A stretch of 64,000 nucleotides of DNA from the NCBI RefSeq assembly GCF_905220975.1, contig NZ_CAJNBK010000006.1, forward strand, positions 186,001 to 250,000. Direction: 5' to 3'. The notes under the pieces are model-generated. The model did not search any database. It saw only the letters and a list, made by a program, of their open reading frames with translations, and was not told the DNA's origin. Both the position numbers and the translations under genes were made by a program. Source of the DNA: Paraburkholderia haematera. GTDB lineage: Bacteria; Pseudomonadota; Gammaproteobacteria; Burkholderiales; Burkholderiaceae. How positions within the stretch are numbered: the stretch's first letter is position 1; the number at the start of each line of letters is the position of its first letter. Below are positions 1 to 10,212 of this stretch, piece by piece.

Positions 1-726
1 GAACTCGAACGGGCGTTGCGCGAATTCGCGCAAACGCCCGTGCAAACCGTGGTGGCGGGCCGTACGGATACCGGCGTGCACGGCCTCGGCCAGGTCGTGC
101 ACTTCGATACCGAACTCGATCGCACGGACTTTTCATGGATTCGCGGCACCAACGCCTTCCTGCCGAAAACAATCGCCGTGCAATGGGCCAAGCCGATGCC
201 CGACGAGTTTCACGCGCGTTTCTCGGCGTTCGAGCGGACTTATTACTACGTCCTGTACGTTCATCCGTTCCGCTCGCCGATGCAGGCTACTCGGGCCGGC
301 TGGGTGCACACGCCGCTCGACGTCGACGCCATGCGGACCGCCGCCGCCCATCTGATCGGCGCGCACGATTTTTCCGCGTTTCGTTCGTCGCAATGCCAGG
401 CGAAAACACCGGTCAAGCACCTCCATCAGATCGACATATTGCGACAGGGCGACTTCATTCATTTCCGTTTTCGGGCGAATGCGTTCCTGCACCATATGGT
501 GCGTAATCTGATGGGCTGTCTCGTCAATATCGGACAGGGACGCCATCCGGCCGAATGGATGGTCGAGGTTCTCGCGAGCCGTGATCGCGACTGCGCCGCG
601 CCGACTTTCATGCCTGACGGCCTGTACCTGGCGCAGGTGGGCTATCCTGAGCAATTCGCCGTGCCCGCGCCACAAATAGGCAGCGTGCCGTGGAGCACCG
701 TATGGACCGAGCAAGCGCAAACATGA
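1..726 (+). CDS. truA: tRNA pseudouridine(38-40) synthase TruA, 5' end missing
   Basis: TruA converts uridines 38, 39 and 40 of the tRNA anticodon arm to pseudouridine in the cytosol. The frame is open from the first base of the window, so the gene starts upstream and about 241 C-terminal residues are present. The motif [13 protein letters not shown] contains the catalytic aspartate of the family. The downstream blocks RTYYYVLY and [13 protein letters not shown] are typical of the TruA core and C-terminal half. The stop codon overlaps the trpF start as ATGA, which suggests translational coupling. truA next to trpF is the usual Burkholderia order. Confidence 0.95.
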   Translation, partial: ELERALREFAQTPVQTVVAGRTDTGVHGLGQVVHFDTELDRTDFSWIRGTNAFLPKTIAVQWAKPMPDEFHARFSAFERTYYYVLYVHPFRSPMQATRAGWVHTPLDVDAMRTAAAHLIGAHDFSAFRSSQCQAKTPVKHLHQIDILRQGDFIHFRFRANAFLHHMVRNLMGCLVNIGQGRHPAEWMVEVLASRDRDCAAPTFMPDGLYLAQVGYPEQFAVPAPQIGSVPWSTVWTEQAQT

Positions 727-1436
727 AATCAACCGAAAATCTGGCAGCCGAAGCTCCAGTGGACGCATCGCAACATGCCATGCCGCATCGCACGCGTATC
801 AAGCTGTGCGGTCTGTCGAAACCGGAAGACGTGGCTCAGGCGATCGACCTCGGCGCCGACGCGATCGGCCTCGTGTTCTATCCACCGAGCCCGCGCTCGG
901 TGAGCGTCGCGCAGGCCGTCGAGCTGGTGCATGACGTTCCGCCGTTCGTGTCGGTCGTCGGCTTGTTTGTGAACGCAACGCAGGACTGGATTCGCGAAGT
1001 TGTCTGCAATGTCGGGCTTACGCTGCTGCAGTTCCACGGCGACGAGACCCCGGAGCAGTGCGAATCCCTTGCCGGCATTGCGGGTTTGCCTTGGTTGCGC
1101 GCCTTGCGAATCGCGGCGGATACTCAACCGGCAGATTTGGTAAAATCAGCGCTTAACTATTCAGCAGCCAGCGCCCTTCTGTTCGACACCCATGTCGAAG
1201 GCTATGGCGGCGGCGGGAAGGTTTTCGATTGGTCACTTATTCCAGCAGAGCTCGCGCGTCGGGCCGTTTTGAGTGGTGGGTTGAACGCGCAAAACGTCAG
1301 TGACGCGATCCATCGCGTGCGCCCGTACGCGGTCGATGTCTCGAGCGGCATCGAAGTGCCGGGCGCCAGGGGCGTGAAAGATCACGCCCGGATGGCGGCG
1401 TTCGTGCGCGCAGTGCGCGCAGCGGACGCTGAATGA
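723..1436 (+). CDS. trpF: Phosphoribosylanthranilate isomerase TrpF
   Basis: TrpF isomerises N-(5'-phosphoribosyl)anthranilate to CdRP, the third step of tryptophan synthesis. The motif [13 protein letters not shown] near the N-terminus holds the catalytic cysteine. The catalytic aspartate lies in [19 protein letters not shown], and the C-terminal phosphate-binding strand is [16 protein letters not shown] chose ATG 723 because it overlaps the truA stop, giving 237 residues. An internal ATG at 780, just before RTRIKLCG, would give a length closer to the family norm of about 205-220. An in-frame GTG-type start further upstream (690) is less likely. The gene begins the trpF-trpB-methylase-trpA-accD-folC series. 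Confidence 0.95.
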   Translation: MKSTENLAAEAPVDASQHAMPHRTRIKLCGLSKPEDVAQAIDLGADAIGLVFYPPSPRSVSVAQAVELVHDVPPFVSVVGLFVNATQDWIREVVCNVGLTLLQFHGDETPEQCESLAGIAGLPWLRALRIAADTQPADLVKSALNYSAASALLFDTHVEGYGGGGKVFDWSLIPAELARRAVLSGGLNAQNVSDAIHRVRPYAVDVSSGIEVPGARGVKDHARMAAFVRAVRAADAE

Positions 1437-1443
1437 TTCAGGC

Positions 1444-1475
1444 GGCGCGGTTTTTTCATGTCAAAACCGTGCGCC
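1444..1475 (+). other. Hairpin between trpF and trpB
   Basis: GGCGCGGTTTT at 1444-1454 can pair with AAAACCGTGCGCC at 1463-1475, with a two-base bulge and an 8-base loop. No U-run follows, so this is more likely an mRNA processing or stability structure than a terminator. No tryptophan-rich leader peptide was seen. Confidence 0.35.
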
Positions 1476-1496
1476 ACACTGAGAAGAGTGATCACC

Positions 1497-2690
1497 ATGT
1501 ATAACTTGCCTGACGAAAGAGGCCATTTCGGCCCATATGGCGGCGTGTTCGTCGCTGAAACGCTGGTTCACGCACTTAACGAGCTGCGTGCCGCATATGA
1601 GAAATATCAGAAAGACCCGGAATTCGTCGCCGAATACGAGCGCGAACTAAAGCATTTCGTGGGTCGTCCGTCGCCGATTTATCACGCTCAACGCTGGAGC
1701 GAAATGCTCGGCGGCGCGCAGATTTTCCTCAAGCGCGAAGACCTGAATCACACCGGCGCGCACAAGATCAATAACGTGATCGGCCAGGCGCTGCTCGCCA
1801 AGCGCATGGGCAAGCCGCGCGTGATCGCAGAAACCGGCGCGGGCCAGCACGGCGTGGCGACCGCAACCATCGCGGCGCGCTTCGGCATGGAATGCGTGGT
1901 CTACATGGGCGAGGAGGACGTGCGCCGCCAGGCCGCGAACGTGTACCGGATGAAGTTGCTCGGCGCGACCGTCGTACCCGTGTCGTCCGGTTCGCGCACG
2001 CTGAAAGACGCGCTCAATGAAGCGATGCGCGACTGGGTGACCAACGTTGAAAACACCTTCTACATCATCGGCACGGTGGCGGGACCGCATCCGTATCCGA
2101 TGATGGTGCGCGACTTCCAGCGCGTGATCGGCGACGAGTGCAAGGTGCAGATGCCTGAAATGGTTGGTCGCCAGCCGGACGCCGTGATTGCGTGCGTTGG
2201 CGGCGGTTCGAACGCAATGGGGATCTTTTACCCGTACATTGACGACACTTCGGTGCAGTTGATCGGCGTCGAGCCAGCGGGCGACGGGATCGAAACCGGC
2301 CGGCACGCAGCCTCGCTGATCGCCGGCACGCCGGGTGTGCTGCACGGCAACCGCACGTATCTCCTGCAGGACGAAAACGGTCAGATCATCGAAACACATT
2401 CGATCTCGGCCGGTCTGGACTATCCGGGCGTAGGTCCCGAGCATGCGTGGCTAAAAGACAGCAAGCGCGCGCAATACGTCAGCATCGACGACGAAGAAGC
2501 GCTCAAGGGGTTCCACGATTGCTGCCGCATCGAAGGCATTATTCCGGCGCTGGAATCCAGCCACGCGCTGGCCTATGCGGCGAAACTCGCGCCGACACTG
2601 CCCAAGGACAAAGTCCTTCTGGTCAATCTGTCGGGCCGCGGCGACAAGGACATGCATACGGTCGCTGAGCGATCGGGCATTCAGTTCTGA
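1497..2690 (+). CDS. trpB: Tryptophan synthase beta chain TrpB
   Basis: TrpB condenses indole, channelled from TrpA, with L-serine using pyridoxal phosphate, and works as an alpha2beta2 complex. The PLP lysine is K90 in HTGAHKINN. The phosphate-binding glycine loop is [10 protein letters not shown] and the C-terminal motif is [12 protein letters not shown]. The start at ATG 1497 ([12 protein letters not shown]) gives 397 residues, the normal family length. An alternative start at 1458 adds 13 residues without family support. The gene is separated from trpA by a DNA methyltransferase gene, which is the odd feature here. Confidence 0.97.
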   Translation: MYNLPDERGHFGPYGGVFVAETLVHALNELRAAYEKYQKDPEFVAEYERELKHFVGRPSPIYHAQRWSEMLGGAQIFLKREDLNHTGAHKINNVIGQALLAKRMGKPRVIAETGAGQHGVATATIAARFGMECVVYMGEEDVRRQAANVYRMKLLGATVVPVSSGSRTLKDALNEAMRDWVTNVENTFYIIGTVAGPHPYPMMVRDFQRVIGDECKVQMPEMVGRQPDAVIACVGGGSNAMGIFYPYIDDTSVQLIGVEPAGDGIETGRHAASLIAGTPGVLHGNRTYLLQDENGQIIETHSISAGLDYPGVGPEHAWLKDSKRAQYVSIDDEEALKGFHDCCRIEGIIPALESSHALAYAAKLAPTLPKDKVLLVNLSGRGDKDMHTVAERSGIQF

Positions 2691-2701
2691 GCGCCGCGAC
2701 G

Positions 2702-3619
2702 ATGCGCGACGAGTTCGACGAGCCGCAACCGGCGCTTGAAACAAGCCCGGTCGCCGACGTAGTGGCGGCCGAGGCGCCTGCACTCCTGTTACCGCAGGTG
2801 CCCGCCGGCATCCGGCTGTTGAACCGCGATTTTCTGTCCGATGTGGCGAACATCCCCGACGGGTCGATCGACCTGATCCTTTGCGATCCGCCTTATGGGC
2901 TCGGCAAGGATTATGGCAACGACTCCGACATGCGCTCCGGCGAGGACTTCCTCGCCTGGACGCGTGGCTGGCTCGAGCTGGCTATTCCGAAGCTCAAGCC
3001 GTCGGGTTCGCTGTATATCTTCTGCACGTGGCAGTACGCGCCGGAAATCTTCAGCTTCCTGAAGACAAGACTCACGATGATCAACGAAATCATCTGGGAC
3101 CGGCGCGTGCCGAGCATGGGCGGAACGGTGCGCCGTTTCACCTCGGTGCATGACAACATCGGCTTTTTCGCGGTGTCGAAAGACTATTTTTTCGATCTCG
3201 ATCCCGTCCGCATCCCGTACGATGCCGTCACGAAGAAGGCGCGTTCGCGTAAATTGTTCGAAGGAAGCAAGTGGCTGGAGCTTGGCTATAATCCGAAGGA
3301 CGTCTGGTCGGTATCGCGGCTGCATCGGCAACACGCCGAGCGCGTCGATCATCCGACCCAGAAGCCTCTGGAAATCGTCGAGCGGATGGTGCTGGCAAGT
3401 TGTCCCAAGGGCGGGCGCGTGCTCGACCCGTTTATGGGCAGCGGCACCACCGCAGTCGCTTGCGCCCGGCAGCAGCGCGAATTCGTCGGCTATGAGATCA
3501 ATGAAAGTTACTGCGCAATAGCGCGCGAACGCGTTAGCTTGGCCGCGTCGTCGCCCACTGTCGCTCGCAAAACTCGCAAGCTCGCGGCCAAAGCTGAGCA
3601 GCAAACCGAGTCGCAATAA
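2702..3619 (+). CDS. N6-adenine-type DNA methyltransferase (orphan)
   Basis: This is a SAM-dependent DNA methyltransferase of the Pfam N6_N4_Mtase type, 305 residues. The catalytic motif IV is DPPY at residues 62-65. The SAM-binding motif I is [10 protein letters not shown] near residues 241-250. The DPPY-before-FxGxG order matches beta-class enzymes such as CcrM. About 40 acidic and hydrophobic residues precede the catalytic core. The gene starts 11 bases after trpB and ends 31 bases before trpA, so it should be co-transcribed with the trp genes. No restriction endonuclease or specificity gene lies nearby, so it is best called an orphan methylase. From memory, the B. cenocepacia gene in this position (BCAM0992) modifies GTWWAC; that specificity is not shown by this sequence. 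Confidence 0.9.
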   Translation: MRDEFDEPQPALETSPVADVVAAEAPALLLPQVPAGIRLLNRDFLSDVANIPDGSIDLILCDPPYGLGKDYGNDSDMRSGEDFLAWTRGWLELAIPKLKPSGSLYIFCTWQYAPEIFSFLKTRLTMINEIIWDRRVPSMGGTVRRFTSVHDNIGFFAVSKDYFFDLDPVRIPYDAVTKKARSRKLFEGSKWLELGYNPKDVWSVSRLHRQHAERVDHPTQKPLEIVERMVLASCPKGGRVLDPFMGSGTTAVACARQQREFVGYEINESYCAIARERVSLAASSPTVARKTRKLAAKAEQQTESQ

Positions 3620-3650
3620 GCGCAGTAGCTTAAAAATCCGAGAATATTCC

Positions 3651-4463
3651 ATGTCCCGTATCAAGAACACGTTTGCCGCGTTGTCCGCCCAGGGTAAAAA
3701 AGGCCTGATTCCGTTCATGACGGCCGGCGATCCGGATCCGGCGCGCACGGTCGAATTCATGCACGCGCTCGCTGCCGGCGGCGCCGATGTGATCGAACTT
3801 GGCGTGCCGTTTTCCGACCCGATGGCCGACGGCCCGGTGATTCAGCAATCGTCCGAACGCGCGTTGGCGCATGGCGTGTCGCTGCGCCACGTGCTGGCCG
3901 ACGTGAAGCGCTTCCGCGAAACCGACGACAAGACGCCGGTGGTGCTGATGGGCTACGCCAATCCGATCGAGCGCATGGGCACCGAGGCTTTCGCCAAAGC
4001 GGCGAAGGAAGCTGGGGTGGACGGCGTGCTGGTTGTCGACTACCCGCCCGAAGAGTGTGTTAACTTCGCCGAACAGATGCGATCTGCCGGCATCGATCCG
4101 ATCTTTTTGCTTGCGCCCACTTCGACGGATGAGCGTATCGCGGAAGTCGGCAAAATCGCTAGCGGCTACGTCTATTATGTGTCGTTGAAAGGCGTGACCG
4201 GCGCGGCAAATCTGGACGTTTCCAGCATCGCGAGTAAAATCCCGGCCATCAAGTCGCGCGTACCCCTGCCGGTGGGCGTCGGTTTCGGCATCCGTGACGC
4301 GCAAACAGCGCGTTCGGTGGCGGAAGTCTCCGATGCCGTCGTGATCGGCAGCCGTATCGTGCAATTGCTCGAACAGGCGGCTCCCGAAACCGCCGCCGAG
4401 ACGCTCACGCGCTTCATCGCCGAAGTGCGCGAGGCGCTCGATAGCGTCGCGACTGCCCGATAA
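3651..4463 (+). CDS. trpA: Tryptophan synthase alpha chain TrpA
   Basis: TrpA cleaves indole-3-glycerol phosphate to indole and glyceraldehyde-3-phosphate and passes indole to TrpB. The opening MSRIKNTF, the block [12 protein letters not shown], and [14 protein letters not shown] with the catalytic glutamate and aspartate are all present. The phosphate-binding loop is [12 protein letters not shown]. Its 270 residues match the family. It follows the methyltransferase gene and precedes accD, as in other Burkholderiaceae. Confidence 0.97.
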   Translation: MSRIKNTFAALSAQGKKGLIPFMTAGDPDPARTVEFMHALAAGGADVIELGVPFSDPMADGPVIQQSSERALAHGVSLRHVLADVKRFRETDDKTPVVLMGYANPIERMGTEAFAKAAKEAGVDGVLVVDYPPEECVNFAEQMRSAGIDPIFLLAPTSTDERIAEVGKIASGYVYYVSLKGVTGAANLDVSSIASKIPAIKSRVPLPVGVGFGIRDAQTARSVAEVSDAVVIGSRIVQLLEQAAPETAAETLTRFIAEVREALDSVATAR

Positions 4464-4543
4464 CAGTTATTTTTGTCGTCTGTAGTGTGAACGGCGGGTT
4501 CATCCCGCCGTTTGCGCAACCGCTGACCCCAGAAGGATTCAAT

Positions 4544-5416
4544 ATGAGCTGGCTCGATAAGCTGCTGCCGCCGAAAATCAAACAAACCGACCCGAAGAGC
4601 CGCAAGGGGATTCCGGAAGGCCTGTGGATCAAGTGCCCGTCGTGCGAAGCCGTGCTTTACCGCAATGACGTCGAGGCCAATCTGCACGTTTGCCCGAAGT
4701 GCGACCATCACATGCGTATCGGCGCGCGTGAGCGGCTCGACGGCCTGCTCGATCCGGAAGGCCGCTATGAAATCGGCCAGGAAATCGTGCCGGTCGACGC
4801 GCTCAAGTTCAAAGACAGCCGCAAGTACCCGGATCGCCTGAAAGAGGCGATGGACGACACCGACGAAACCGACGCGATGGTCGTGATGGGCGGCGCCATC
4901 CACACGCTGCCGGTGGTGGTCGCGTGTTTCGAGTTCTCGTTCATGGGTGGCTCGATGGGTTCGGTGGTCGGCGAGCGTTTCGCGCGCGGCGCGCAGAACG
5001 CGCTCGAACAGAAAGTGCCGTTTATCTGCTTCACCGCTTCGGGCGGCGCGCGGATGCAGGAAAGTTTGCTCTCGCTGATGCAAATGGCGAAGACCACCGC
5101 GATGCTGACCAAGCTCGCCGAAGCCAAGCTGCCGTTCATTTCCGTGCTAACCGATCCGACCATGGGCGGCGTGTCGGCGAGTTTCGCGTTCCTCGGCGAC
5201 GTGGTGATCGCCGAGCCGAAGGCGCTGATCGGTTTCGCCGGTCCGCGCGTGATCGAACAAACCGTGCGTGAAAAGCTGCCGGAAGGCTTCCAGCGCGCCG
5301 AGTTCCTGCTGACGAAGGGCGCGGTCGACATGATCGTCGACCGTCGCAAGCTGCGTGAAGAAATCGCGCAATTGATGGCGCTCCTGAGCCATCAGCCGGC
5401 GGACGCAGTCGCGTAA
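4544..5416 (+). CDS. accD: Acetyl-CoA carboxylase carboxyltransferase subunit beta AccD
   Basis: AccD with AccA transfers the carboxyl group from carboxybiotin to acetyl-CoA, giving malonyl-CoA for fatty acid synthesis. The N-terminal four-cysteine zinc ribbon is visible: CPSC, then CPKC about 18 residues later. The crotonase-fold core includes [16 protein letters not shown] and [11 protein letters not shown] 4544 ([12 protein letters not shown]) is preceded by AGAAGGA at 4531-4537, a good ribosome binding site, and gives 290 residues. A GTG at 4487 would add 19 unsupported residues. The trpA-accD-folC linkage is conserved in beta- and gammaproteobacteria. Confidence 0.97.
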   Translation: MSWLDKLLPPKIKQTDPKSRKGIPEGLWIKCPSCEAVLYRNDVEANLHVCPKCDHHMRIGARERLDGLLDPEGRYEIGQEIVPVDALKFKDSRKYPDRLKEAMDDTDETDAMVVMGGAIHTLPVVVACFEFSFMGGSMGSVVGERFARGAQNALEQKVPFICFTASGGARMQESLLSLMQMAKTTAMLTKLAEAKLPFISVLTDPTMGGVSASFAFLGDVVIAEPKALIGFAGPRVIEQTVREKLPEGFQRAEFLLTKGAVDMIVDRRKLREEIAQLMALLSHQPADAVA

Positions 5417-5485
5417 GCCTTCGCGTCACTGCCGTTGCGCGCCCCGACGGGCGCGGCAGCCGTCAGAAAAGCAGTAAAAAAACAT

Positions 5486-5524
5486 AGCGCGCCGCGAGAG
5501 TCATCAAGCGGCGCGCTGTCATTT
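5486..5524 (+). terminator. Hairpin downstream of accD, possible terminator
   Basis: AGCGCGCCG at 5486-5494 pairs perfectly with CGGCGCGCT at 5509-5517, followed by a short T-rich stretch (GTCATTT). A seven-A run at 5476-5482 precedes it, so it could also act on the opposite strand. It may reduce read-through from accD into folC. Confidence 0.5.
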
Positions 5525-5566
5525 CCGGGATAATCACGGTCTCGCAACGCAGCACAGATTCATTCG

Positions 5567-6877
5567 ATGACCACATTCCCCACCCTCGACGCGTGGCTCA
5601 CGCACCTTGAATCCGCGCATCCGGTCGGCATCGACATGGGTTTGGCCCGTATCACCCAGGTGCGTGACGCGATGCAGTTGTCGTTCGCGTGCCCGATCAT
5701 CACGGTCGGCGGCACGAACGGCAAGGGTTCGACCTGCGCGATCCTTGAATCGATTTTGCTGCGCGCGGGTTTCACGGTCGGCTGCCACACGTCGCCGCAT
5801 CTGCTGTCGTTCAACGAGCGGGCACGCGTGAACGGTGAAATGGCGAGCGACGCAGATCTGCTGCCGCATTTCGAAGCCGTCGAAGCCGCGCGCCTGAGTC
5901 TCGGCGAACCGGTCACGCTGACTTACTTCGAATTCACTACGCTGGCGATCATGAGCCTGTTCGCTTCGCGCGGGCTGGACGCGGTGATCTTCGAAGTCGG
6001 CCTGGGCGGCCGCCTCGACGCGGTCAACATCCTCGACGCGGACTGCGCGATCATCACCAGCATCGATATCGACCACACCGAATATCTCGGCGACACGCGC
6101 GAGAAAATCGGCTTCGAAAAAGCCGGTATTTTCCGTCCGGGAAAGCCTGCGATCTGCGCCGATCCGGTGCCGCCGCAAACCCTGATCGATTACGCCGAAG
6201 AGATCGGCGCCGAACTGTGGCTATTCGGCCGCGATTTCCGTTATGAAGGGCAGGCAGGCAGCGAGCGCCAGCAATGGAGCTACGTGGGCCCGACCATGCG
6301 CCGTTCCTCGCTCGCCTATCCGGCGTTGCGCGGCGCGAATCAGTTGATCAACACGTCGGCGGCACTGGCCGGTCTTGAAGCGCTGCGCGACCGTTTGCCT
6401 GTGTCGGCGCAAGACATACGGCTCGGTCTCGCCAACGTCGAATTGCCGGGGCGCTTTCAGGTGTTGCCCGGCAAGCCGGCCATCGTGCTCGACGTCGGCC
6501 ATAACCCGCACGCCGCGGCGGTCTTGACGCAAAACCTCGGCAATATGGGCTTTTTCCCGTACACGTACGCCGTGTTCGGCGCGATGCGCGACAAGGACAT
6601 TGCCGGCGTATTGACGCACCTGAAAGGCGAAATCGACCACTGGTGCGTGACCGATCTGCCGACCCCGCGTGCGGCTTCTGCGGAACAACTCGAAGCGGCT
6701 TTGCGCGAGCAGGGTGTGAGCGACGGCAATGACAGCAGTGTGACGCGCTACGCAACACCGGCAGAAGCATTCCAAGACGCGCTAAAACGAGCGTCAGAGA
6801 ATGATAGAATCGTGGTTTTCGGCAGTTTCTATACGGTAGCAGGCGTTATGGCCTACCGTAAATCGCAGCAACACTGA
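5567..6877 (+). CDS. folC: Bifunctional folylpolyglutamate/dihydrofolate synthase FolC
   Basis: FolC adds glutamate to dihydropteroate and folates by an ATP-dependent ligase reaction of the Mur ligase type. The P-loop is VGGTNGKGSTCA, and the family signature IDHTEYLGDTREKIGFEKAGI follows. The C-terminal block LDVGHNPHAA is typical of Mur/FolC ligases. At 436 residues it has the usual length. It sits between accD and a SPOR-domain protein gene; the same set (accD, folC, dedD, cvpA, purF) clusters in E. coli, which supports the calls for the next three genes. Confidence 0.97.
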   Translation: MTTFPTLDAWLTHLESAHPVGIDMGLARITQVRDAMQLSFACPIITVGGTNGKGSTCAILESILLRAGFTVGCHTSPHLLSFNERARVNGEMASDADLLPHFEAVEAARLSLGEPVTLTYFEFTTLAIMSLFASRGLDAVIFEVGLGGRLDAVNILDADCAIITSIDIDHTEYLGDTREKIGFEKAGIFRPGKPAICADPVPPQTLIDYAEEIGAELWLFGRDFRYEGQAGSERQQWSYVGPTMRRSSLAYPALRGANQLINTSAALAGLEALRDRLPVSAQDIRLGLANVELPGRFQVLPGKPAIVLDVGHNPHAAAVLTQNLGNMGFFPYTYAVFGAMRDKDIAGVLTHLKGEIDHWCVTDLPTPRAASAEQLEAALREQGVSDGNDSSVTRYATPAEAFQDALKRASENDRIVVFGSFYTVAGVMAYRKSQQH

Positions 6878-6906
6878 ACGGGCGCCAGGCTCGAACCAAG
6901 CGATTC

Positions 6907-7842
6907 ATGGGAATTTTCTCGTTCGGCAAGAAAGACGACGCGCCCAGCCGGCGCGGCGCAAACACCAGTTCCACCCGGGCCGCCCGTGGCGAGCGTGTGG
7001 AGCGGCGAACCCGCCGCACGGAGCGCACCGTGGATGCCGATGCGATGCTGCTCGACCCTACGTTGCCCGAAAAGCAGCGTGCGCGACGCAGGCTCGTCGG
7101 CGCGATCGCGCTGGTCGTCGCGGCGGTGGTGATCCTGCCCATGGTGCTGGATTCACATCCAAAGCCCGTCACAGACGACATCTCGATTGACATTCCAAGC
7201 CGTCCCGCGCCGAAGCTCGCCAAGACCGACGAAGACACGCAGGCGGGCGTAGCACCGGATAACCCAGCGCCCGACGCGGCACTTGCCGCTTCCGGCCTTG
7301 CGCCGACAACGGCAGCCACGCAAGGCCAGTCTGGCGCCGCTCAGCAGCAGAGCACGGCTACGAGCACAGCGCCCGCAGCCAAGCCGGCTGTGAAACCGCA
7401 AGCGCCCGCCGTCGCCGCCAATACGGCACCTGCAGCGCCCGCCGCGGTCGTCAAACCGGCCAAGCCAACCAACACGGCCAAACCGACCAACCCACCCGCC
7501 ACGCAAAGCGTAGCGAACGCTCCAGCACCGGGCGAAGACAGCGCGAATACTGCCGCCGCAAGCGCGGACGCCAATTCCGGCACGCCGGCATCGCCGCCGG
7601 GCAGCCGCTTCGCCGTCCAGCTGGGCGCATTCGCGAACGACGCCAACGCGCGAAGTTGGGCCGCCAAGTTGAAAGCAGCGGGAGTGCCCGCATATACCGA
7701 ACATCGGAAGCAGGCCGACGGCTCGACACTCACGCTATTGCGCGCCGGACCGTTCGCCGATCGTGCAGCGGCTAGCGCCGCGATTGCGAAGGTTCGTGAG
7801 GCCGGCTTGACGTCGGGCGCGAACAGCGGCGCTGCACAGTAA
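6907..7842 (+). CDS. SPOR-domain, DedD-like inner-membrane protein
   Basis: SPOR domains bind denuded peptidoglycan glycans at the division septum. This 311-residue protein has a basic cytoplasmic N-terminus (MGIFSFGKKDD) and one membrane segment (LVGAIALVVAAVVILPMVL) near residues 61-79. A long Ala/Pro/Lys-rich periplasmic linker follows. The C-terminal SPOR domain starts at RFAVQLGAFANDANARSW and contains LRAGPFADRAAA. Architecture and position between folC and cvpA match DedD. The linker is low complexity and should vary between strains. It is seven bases from cvpA and probably co-transcribed. Confidence 0.9.
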   Translation: MGIFSFGKKDDAPSRRGANTSSTRAARGERVERRTRRTERTVDADAMLLDPTLPEKQRARRRLVGAIALVVAAVVILPMVLDSHPKPVTDDISIDIPSRPAPKLAKTDEDTQAGVAPDNPAPDAALAASGLAPTTAATQGQSGAAQQQSTATSTAPAAKPAVKPQAPAVAANTAPAAPAAVVKPAKPTNTAKPTNPPATQSVANAPAPGEDSANTAAASADANSGTPASPPGSRFAVQLGAFANDANARSWAAKLKAAGVPAYTEHRKQADGSTLTLLRAGPFADRAAASAAIAKVREAGLTSGANSGAAQ

Positions 7843-7849
7843 GCGAGCG

Positions 7850-8344
7850 ATGTTCACTGCCTTCGACTACGCTGTAATGGCGGTGATCGGTTTGTCGGCC
7901 TTGCGCGGCACATGGCGCGGCTTTTTGTCTGAGATATTCGGGCTGATCGGCTGGATCGCGGCGTTTTTCATTGCTTGCCGCTTCGTCGGTTATGTCGTGC
8001 CGTTGATTCCCGCCACGTGGCCGGGCGGCGCGCTGACCCAGTGGCTCCTCGCGTTCGCGCTGGTGGTGATCGGCGTGGTGCTGGTGGCAAGCGTGCTGAA
8101 CGCGTTGCTGAGCCGCATCGTGCAGGCAACCGGCTTGAGCGGCGTGGACCGCTCGCTCGGTTTGATGTTCGGCCTCGTACGCGGGGTCATTCTGGTGCTG
8201 ATTCTGGTCGCCCTCGCAGGCTTGACCGAACTGCCCCAACAGGAATTCTGGCGCAACGCCTTGCTTCGGCCCTATGCGGTCGAGGGCGTGCACGTAATGA
8301 AACCGCTGCTTCCCGAGACGCTCGCTGCCTACGTCCGCGTGTGA
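7850..8344 (+). CDS. cvpA: CvpA family membrane protein
   Basis: CvpA is an inner-membrane protein needed for colicin V production and linked to envelope stress tolerance in enterobacteria; its biochemical role is unclear. The 164 residues contain about four hydrophobic segments, beginning with FDYAVMAVIGLSALRG and the family motif WRGFLSEIFGLIGW. The gene lies directly upstream of purF, the conserved arrangement. Confidence 0.92.
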   Translation: MFTAFDYAVMAVIGLSALRGTWRGFLSEIFGLIGWIAAFFIACRFVGYVVPLIPATWPGGALTQWLLAFALVVIGVVLVASVLNALLSRIVQATGLSGVDRSLGLMFGLVRGVILVLILVALAGLTELPQQEFWRNALLRPYAVEGVHVMKPLLPETLAAYVRV

Positions 8345-8490
8345 CGATCAGGTGAACGGTTAGAGGAGCGCAGCAGGACTCCGGCGCAATCCGGTTGCCT
8401 TTATGCACCACCGCGTACCGTTGCGTACCCTCGCGCAGCACCGCAGGCACCGGCCGCCGTTACGAATTTCGTACCTTTGAAGGACATGCC

Positions 8491-10041
8491 ATGTGCGGCA
8501 TCGTAGGCGTAGTTTCCCACTCTCCGGTCAATCAGCTGATCTATGACAGCCTGCTGCTTCTGCAGCACCGCGGTCAGGACGCCGCCGGCATCGCGACAGC
8601 GAACGGCAGCAACTTCCACATGCACAAGGCCAACGGCATGGTGCGCGACGTGTTCCGCACGCGCAACATGCGCAGCCTGCCCGGCACCACCGGTATCGGC
8701 CAGGTCCGTTACCCGACCGCCGGTTCGGCGTCGAGCGAAGAAGAAGCCCAGCCGTTCTACGTGAACGCGCCGTTCGGCATCATCCTCGCGCACAACGGCA
8801 ATCTGACCAACTGGCAGCAACTGAAAGATGAGATGTTCCGCATCGATCGGCGCCACATCAATACCAACTCCGACACCGAAGTGATGCTCAACGTGCTCGC
8901 GCACGAATTGCAGCTCTCAAGTTCGAGCCTGCAGCTCGATCCGGCCGCGCTGTTCAACGCCGTGTCGGGCGTGCATCGCCGGGTGCGGGGTTCGTACGCG
9001 ATCGTTTCGTTGATCGCCGGCTACGGCCTGCTCGGTTTCCGCGACCCGTTCGGCATTCGCCCGCTGTGTCTCGGCAAGCAGGAAACATCGGAAGGCGTCG
9101 AGTGGATCCTGGCGTCGGAATCGGTGGCGATTGAAGGCATCGGTTTCGAATTTGTGCGCGACATTGCGCCGGGCGAAGCGATTTTCATCGACCTCGAAGG
9201 CAATTTGCACTCGCAGCAATGCGCGACGAATCCGAGCTTGAACCCGTGCATTTTCGAACTCGTGTACCTCGCGCGTCCGGACTCGGTGCTCGACGGCGTG
9301 CCGGTCTACAACGTGCGTCTGCGCATGGGCGATTACCTCGCCGAAAAGATCAAGCGTGAATTGCCCGACGTCCCAATCGACGTCGTGATGCCGATTCCCG
9401 ATTCGTCCCGTCCGGCCGCGATGCAGGTCGCGAAGAAACTGGGCGTCGAGTATCGCGAAGGCTTCTTCAAGAACCGCTACGTGGGCCGCACCTTCATCAT
9501 GCCGGGCCAGGCGATGCGCAAGAAGTCGGTGCGCCAGAAGCTGAACGCGATGGGTATCGAGTTCAAGGGCAAGAACGTGCTGATCGTCGACGATTCGATC
9601 GTGCGCGGCACCACCTCGCACGAAATCGTGCAGATGGCGCGCGATGCCGGCGCGAACAAGGTGATCTTCGCTTCGGCAGCGCCGCCGGTGAAGTACCCGA
9701 ACGTCTACGGCATCGATATGCCCACGCGCGGTGAGCTCGTCGCCCATGGCCGCACGGACGACGAAGTCGCGCGCATGATCGGCGCCGACCATCTCGTTTA
9801 TCAGGACGTTGACGCCCTGAAGCAGGCGGTGCGCGACATCAACCCGGCGCTGAAGGAATTCGAAGCCTCGTGCTTCGACGGCAACTACGTGACCGGCGAT
9901 ATCACGACCGAGTATCTCGACCGCATCGAAACCGCGCGTCTCGCACCGGCTTCGCAATCGGATCGCGACGCCGCGAGCGAAGCGGCCGACGGCGGTGGTC
10001 CGGCGCGTTCGCAACTGCATCTGCAATTGTCGGTCGGTTGA
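8491..10041 (+). CDS. purF: Amidophosphoribosyltransferase PurF
   Basis: PurF makes 5-phosphoribosylamine from PRPP and glutamine, the first committed step of purine synthesis. Met-Cys at the start (MCGIVGVVSH) puts the nucleophile of the class II glutaminase domain at the mature N-terminus. LLLQHRGQDAAG and LAHNGNLTN are glutaminase motifs. The PRPP-binding loop of the phosphoribosyltransferase domain is VLIVDDSIVRGTT. ATG 8491 (516 residues) is the only start that exposes the cysteine; an upstream start at 8395 would bury it. A 146-base gap from cvpA holds no gene. Confidence 0.98.
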   Translation: MCGIVGVVSHSPVNQLIYDSLLLLQHRGQDAAGIATANGSNFHMHKANGMVRDVFRTRNMRSLPGTTGIGQVRYPTAGSASSEEEAQPFYVNAPFGIILAHNGNLTNWQQLKDEMFRIDRRHINTNSDTEVMLNVLAHELQLSSSSLQLDPAALFNAVSGVHRRVRGSYAIVSLIAGYGLLGFRDPFGIRPLCLGKQETSEGVEWILASESVAIEGIGFEFVRDIAPGEAIFIDLEGNLHSQQCATNPSLNPCIFELVYLARPDSVLDGVPVYNVRLRMGDYLAEKIKRELPDVPIDVVMPIPDSSRPAAMQVAKKLGVEYREGFFKNRYVGRTFIMPGQAMRKKSVRQKLNAMGIEFKGKNVLIVDDSIVRGTTSHEIVQMARDAGANKVIFASAAPPVKYPNVYGIDMPTRGELVAHGRTDDEVARMIGADHLVYQDVDALKQAVRDINPALKEFEASCFDGNYVTGDITTEYLDRIETARLAPASQSDRDAASEAADGGGPARSQLHLQLSVG

Positions 10042-10090
10042 GTGATAGCGCTCACGGTGTGGCCTGCTGCACGCCACGCCGCGAGCGTGT

Positions 10091-10163
10091 TAGCATGATG
10101 GCTTGCGTCGATTTGATCTCAGCTTGCGGACGCGGGGCAACCCAAAACAGCTAAAGCGACAGG
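10091..10163 (+). promoter_or_regulatory. SAM-II riboswitch aptamer candidate with its promoter -10, upstream of metZ
   Basis: The P1 helix is GCGTC (10105-10109) with GACGC (10129-10133). The loop starts GATTTGA and ends CTTGCG, and after P1 come AAAACAGCTAAAG. This spacing of GATTT, TTGC and GCTAAA around P1 is the SAM-II (SAM-alpha) signature, in which the 3' tail folds back into the P1 loop as a pseudoknot. A small hairpin GGGGCAACCC lies in the joining region. A TAGCAT -10-like box at 10091-10096 would start transcription just before P1. SAM-II aptamers control methionine genes such as metA, metX and metZ, and metZ is next here. No covariance model was run. Confidence 0.72.
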
Positions 10164-10212
10164 TGGAAATACCGCAGTCATCCGCCTCCGCTCCAGCTTT
10201 CCCCCGCACATG

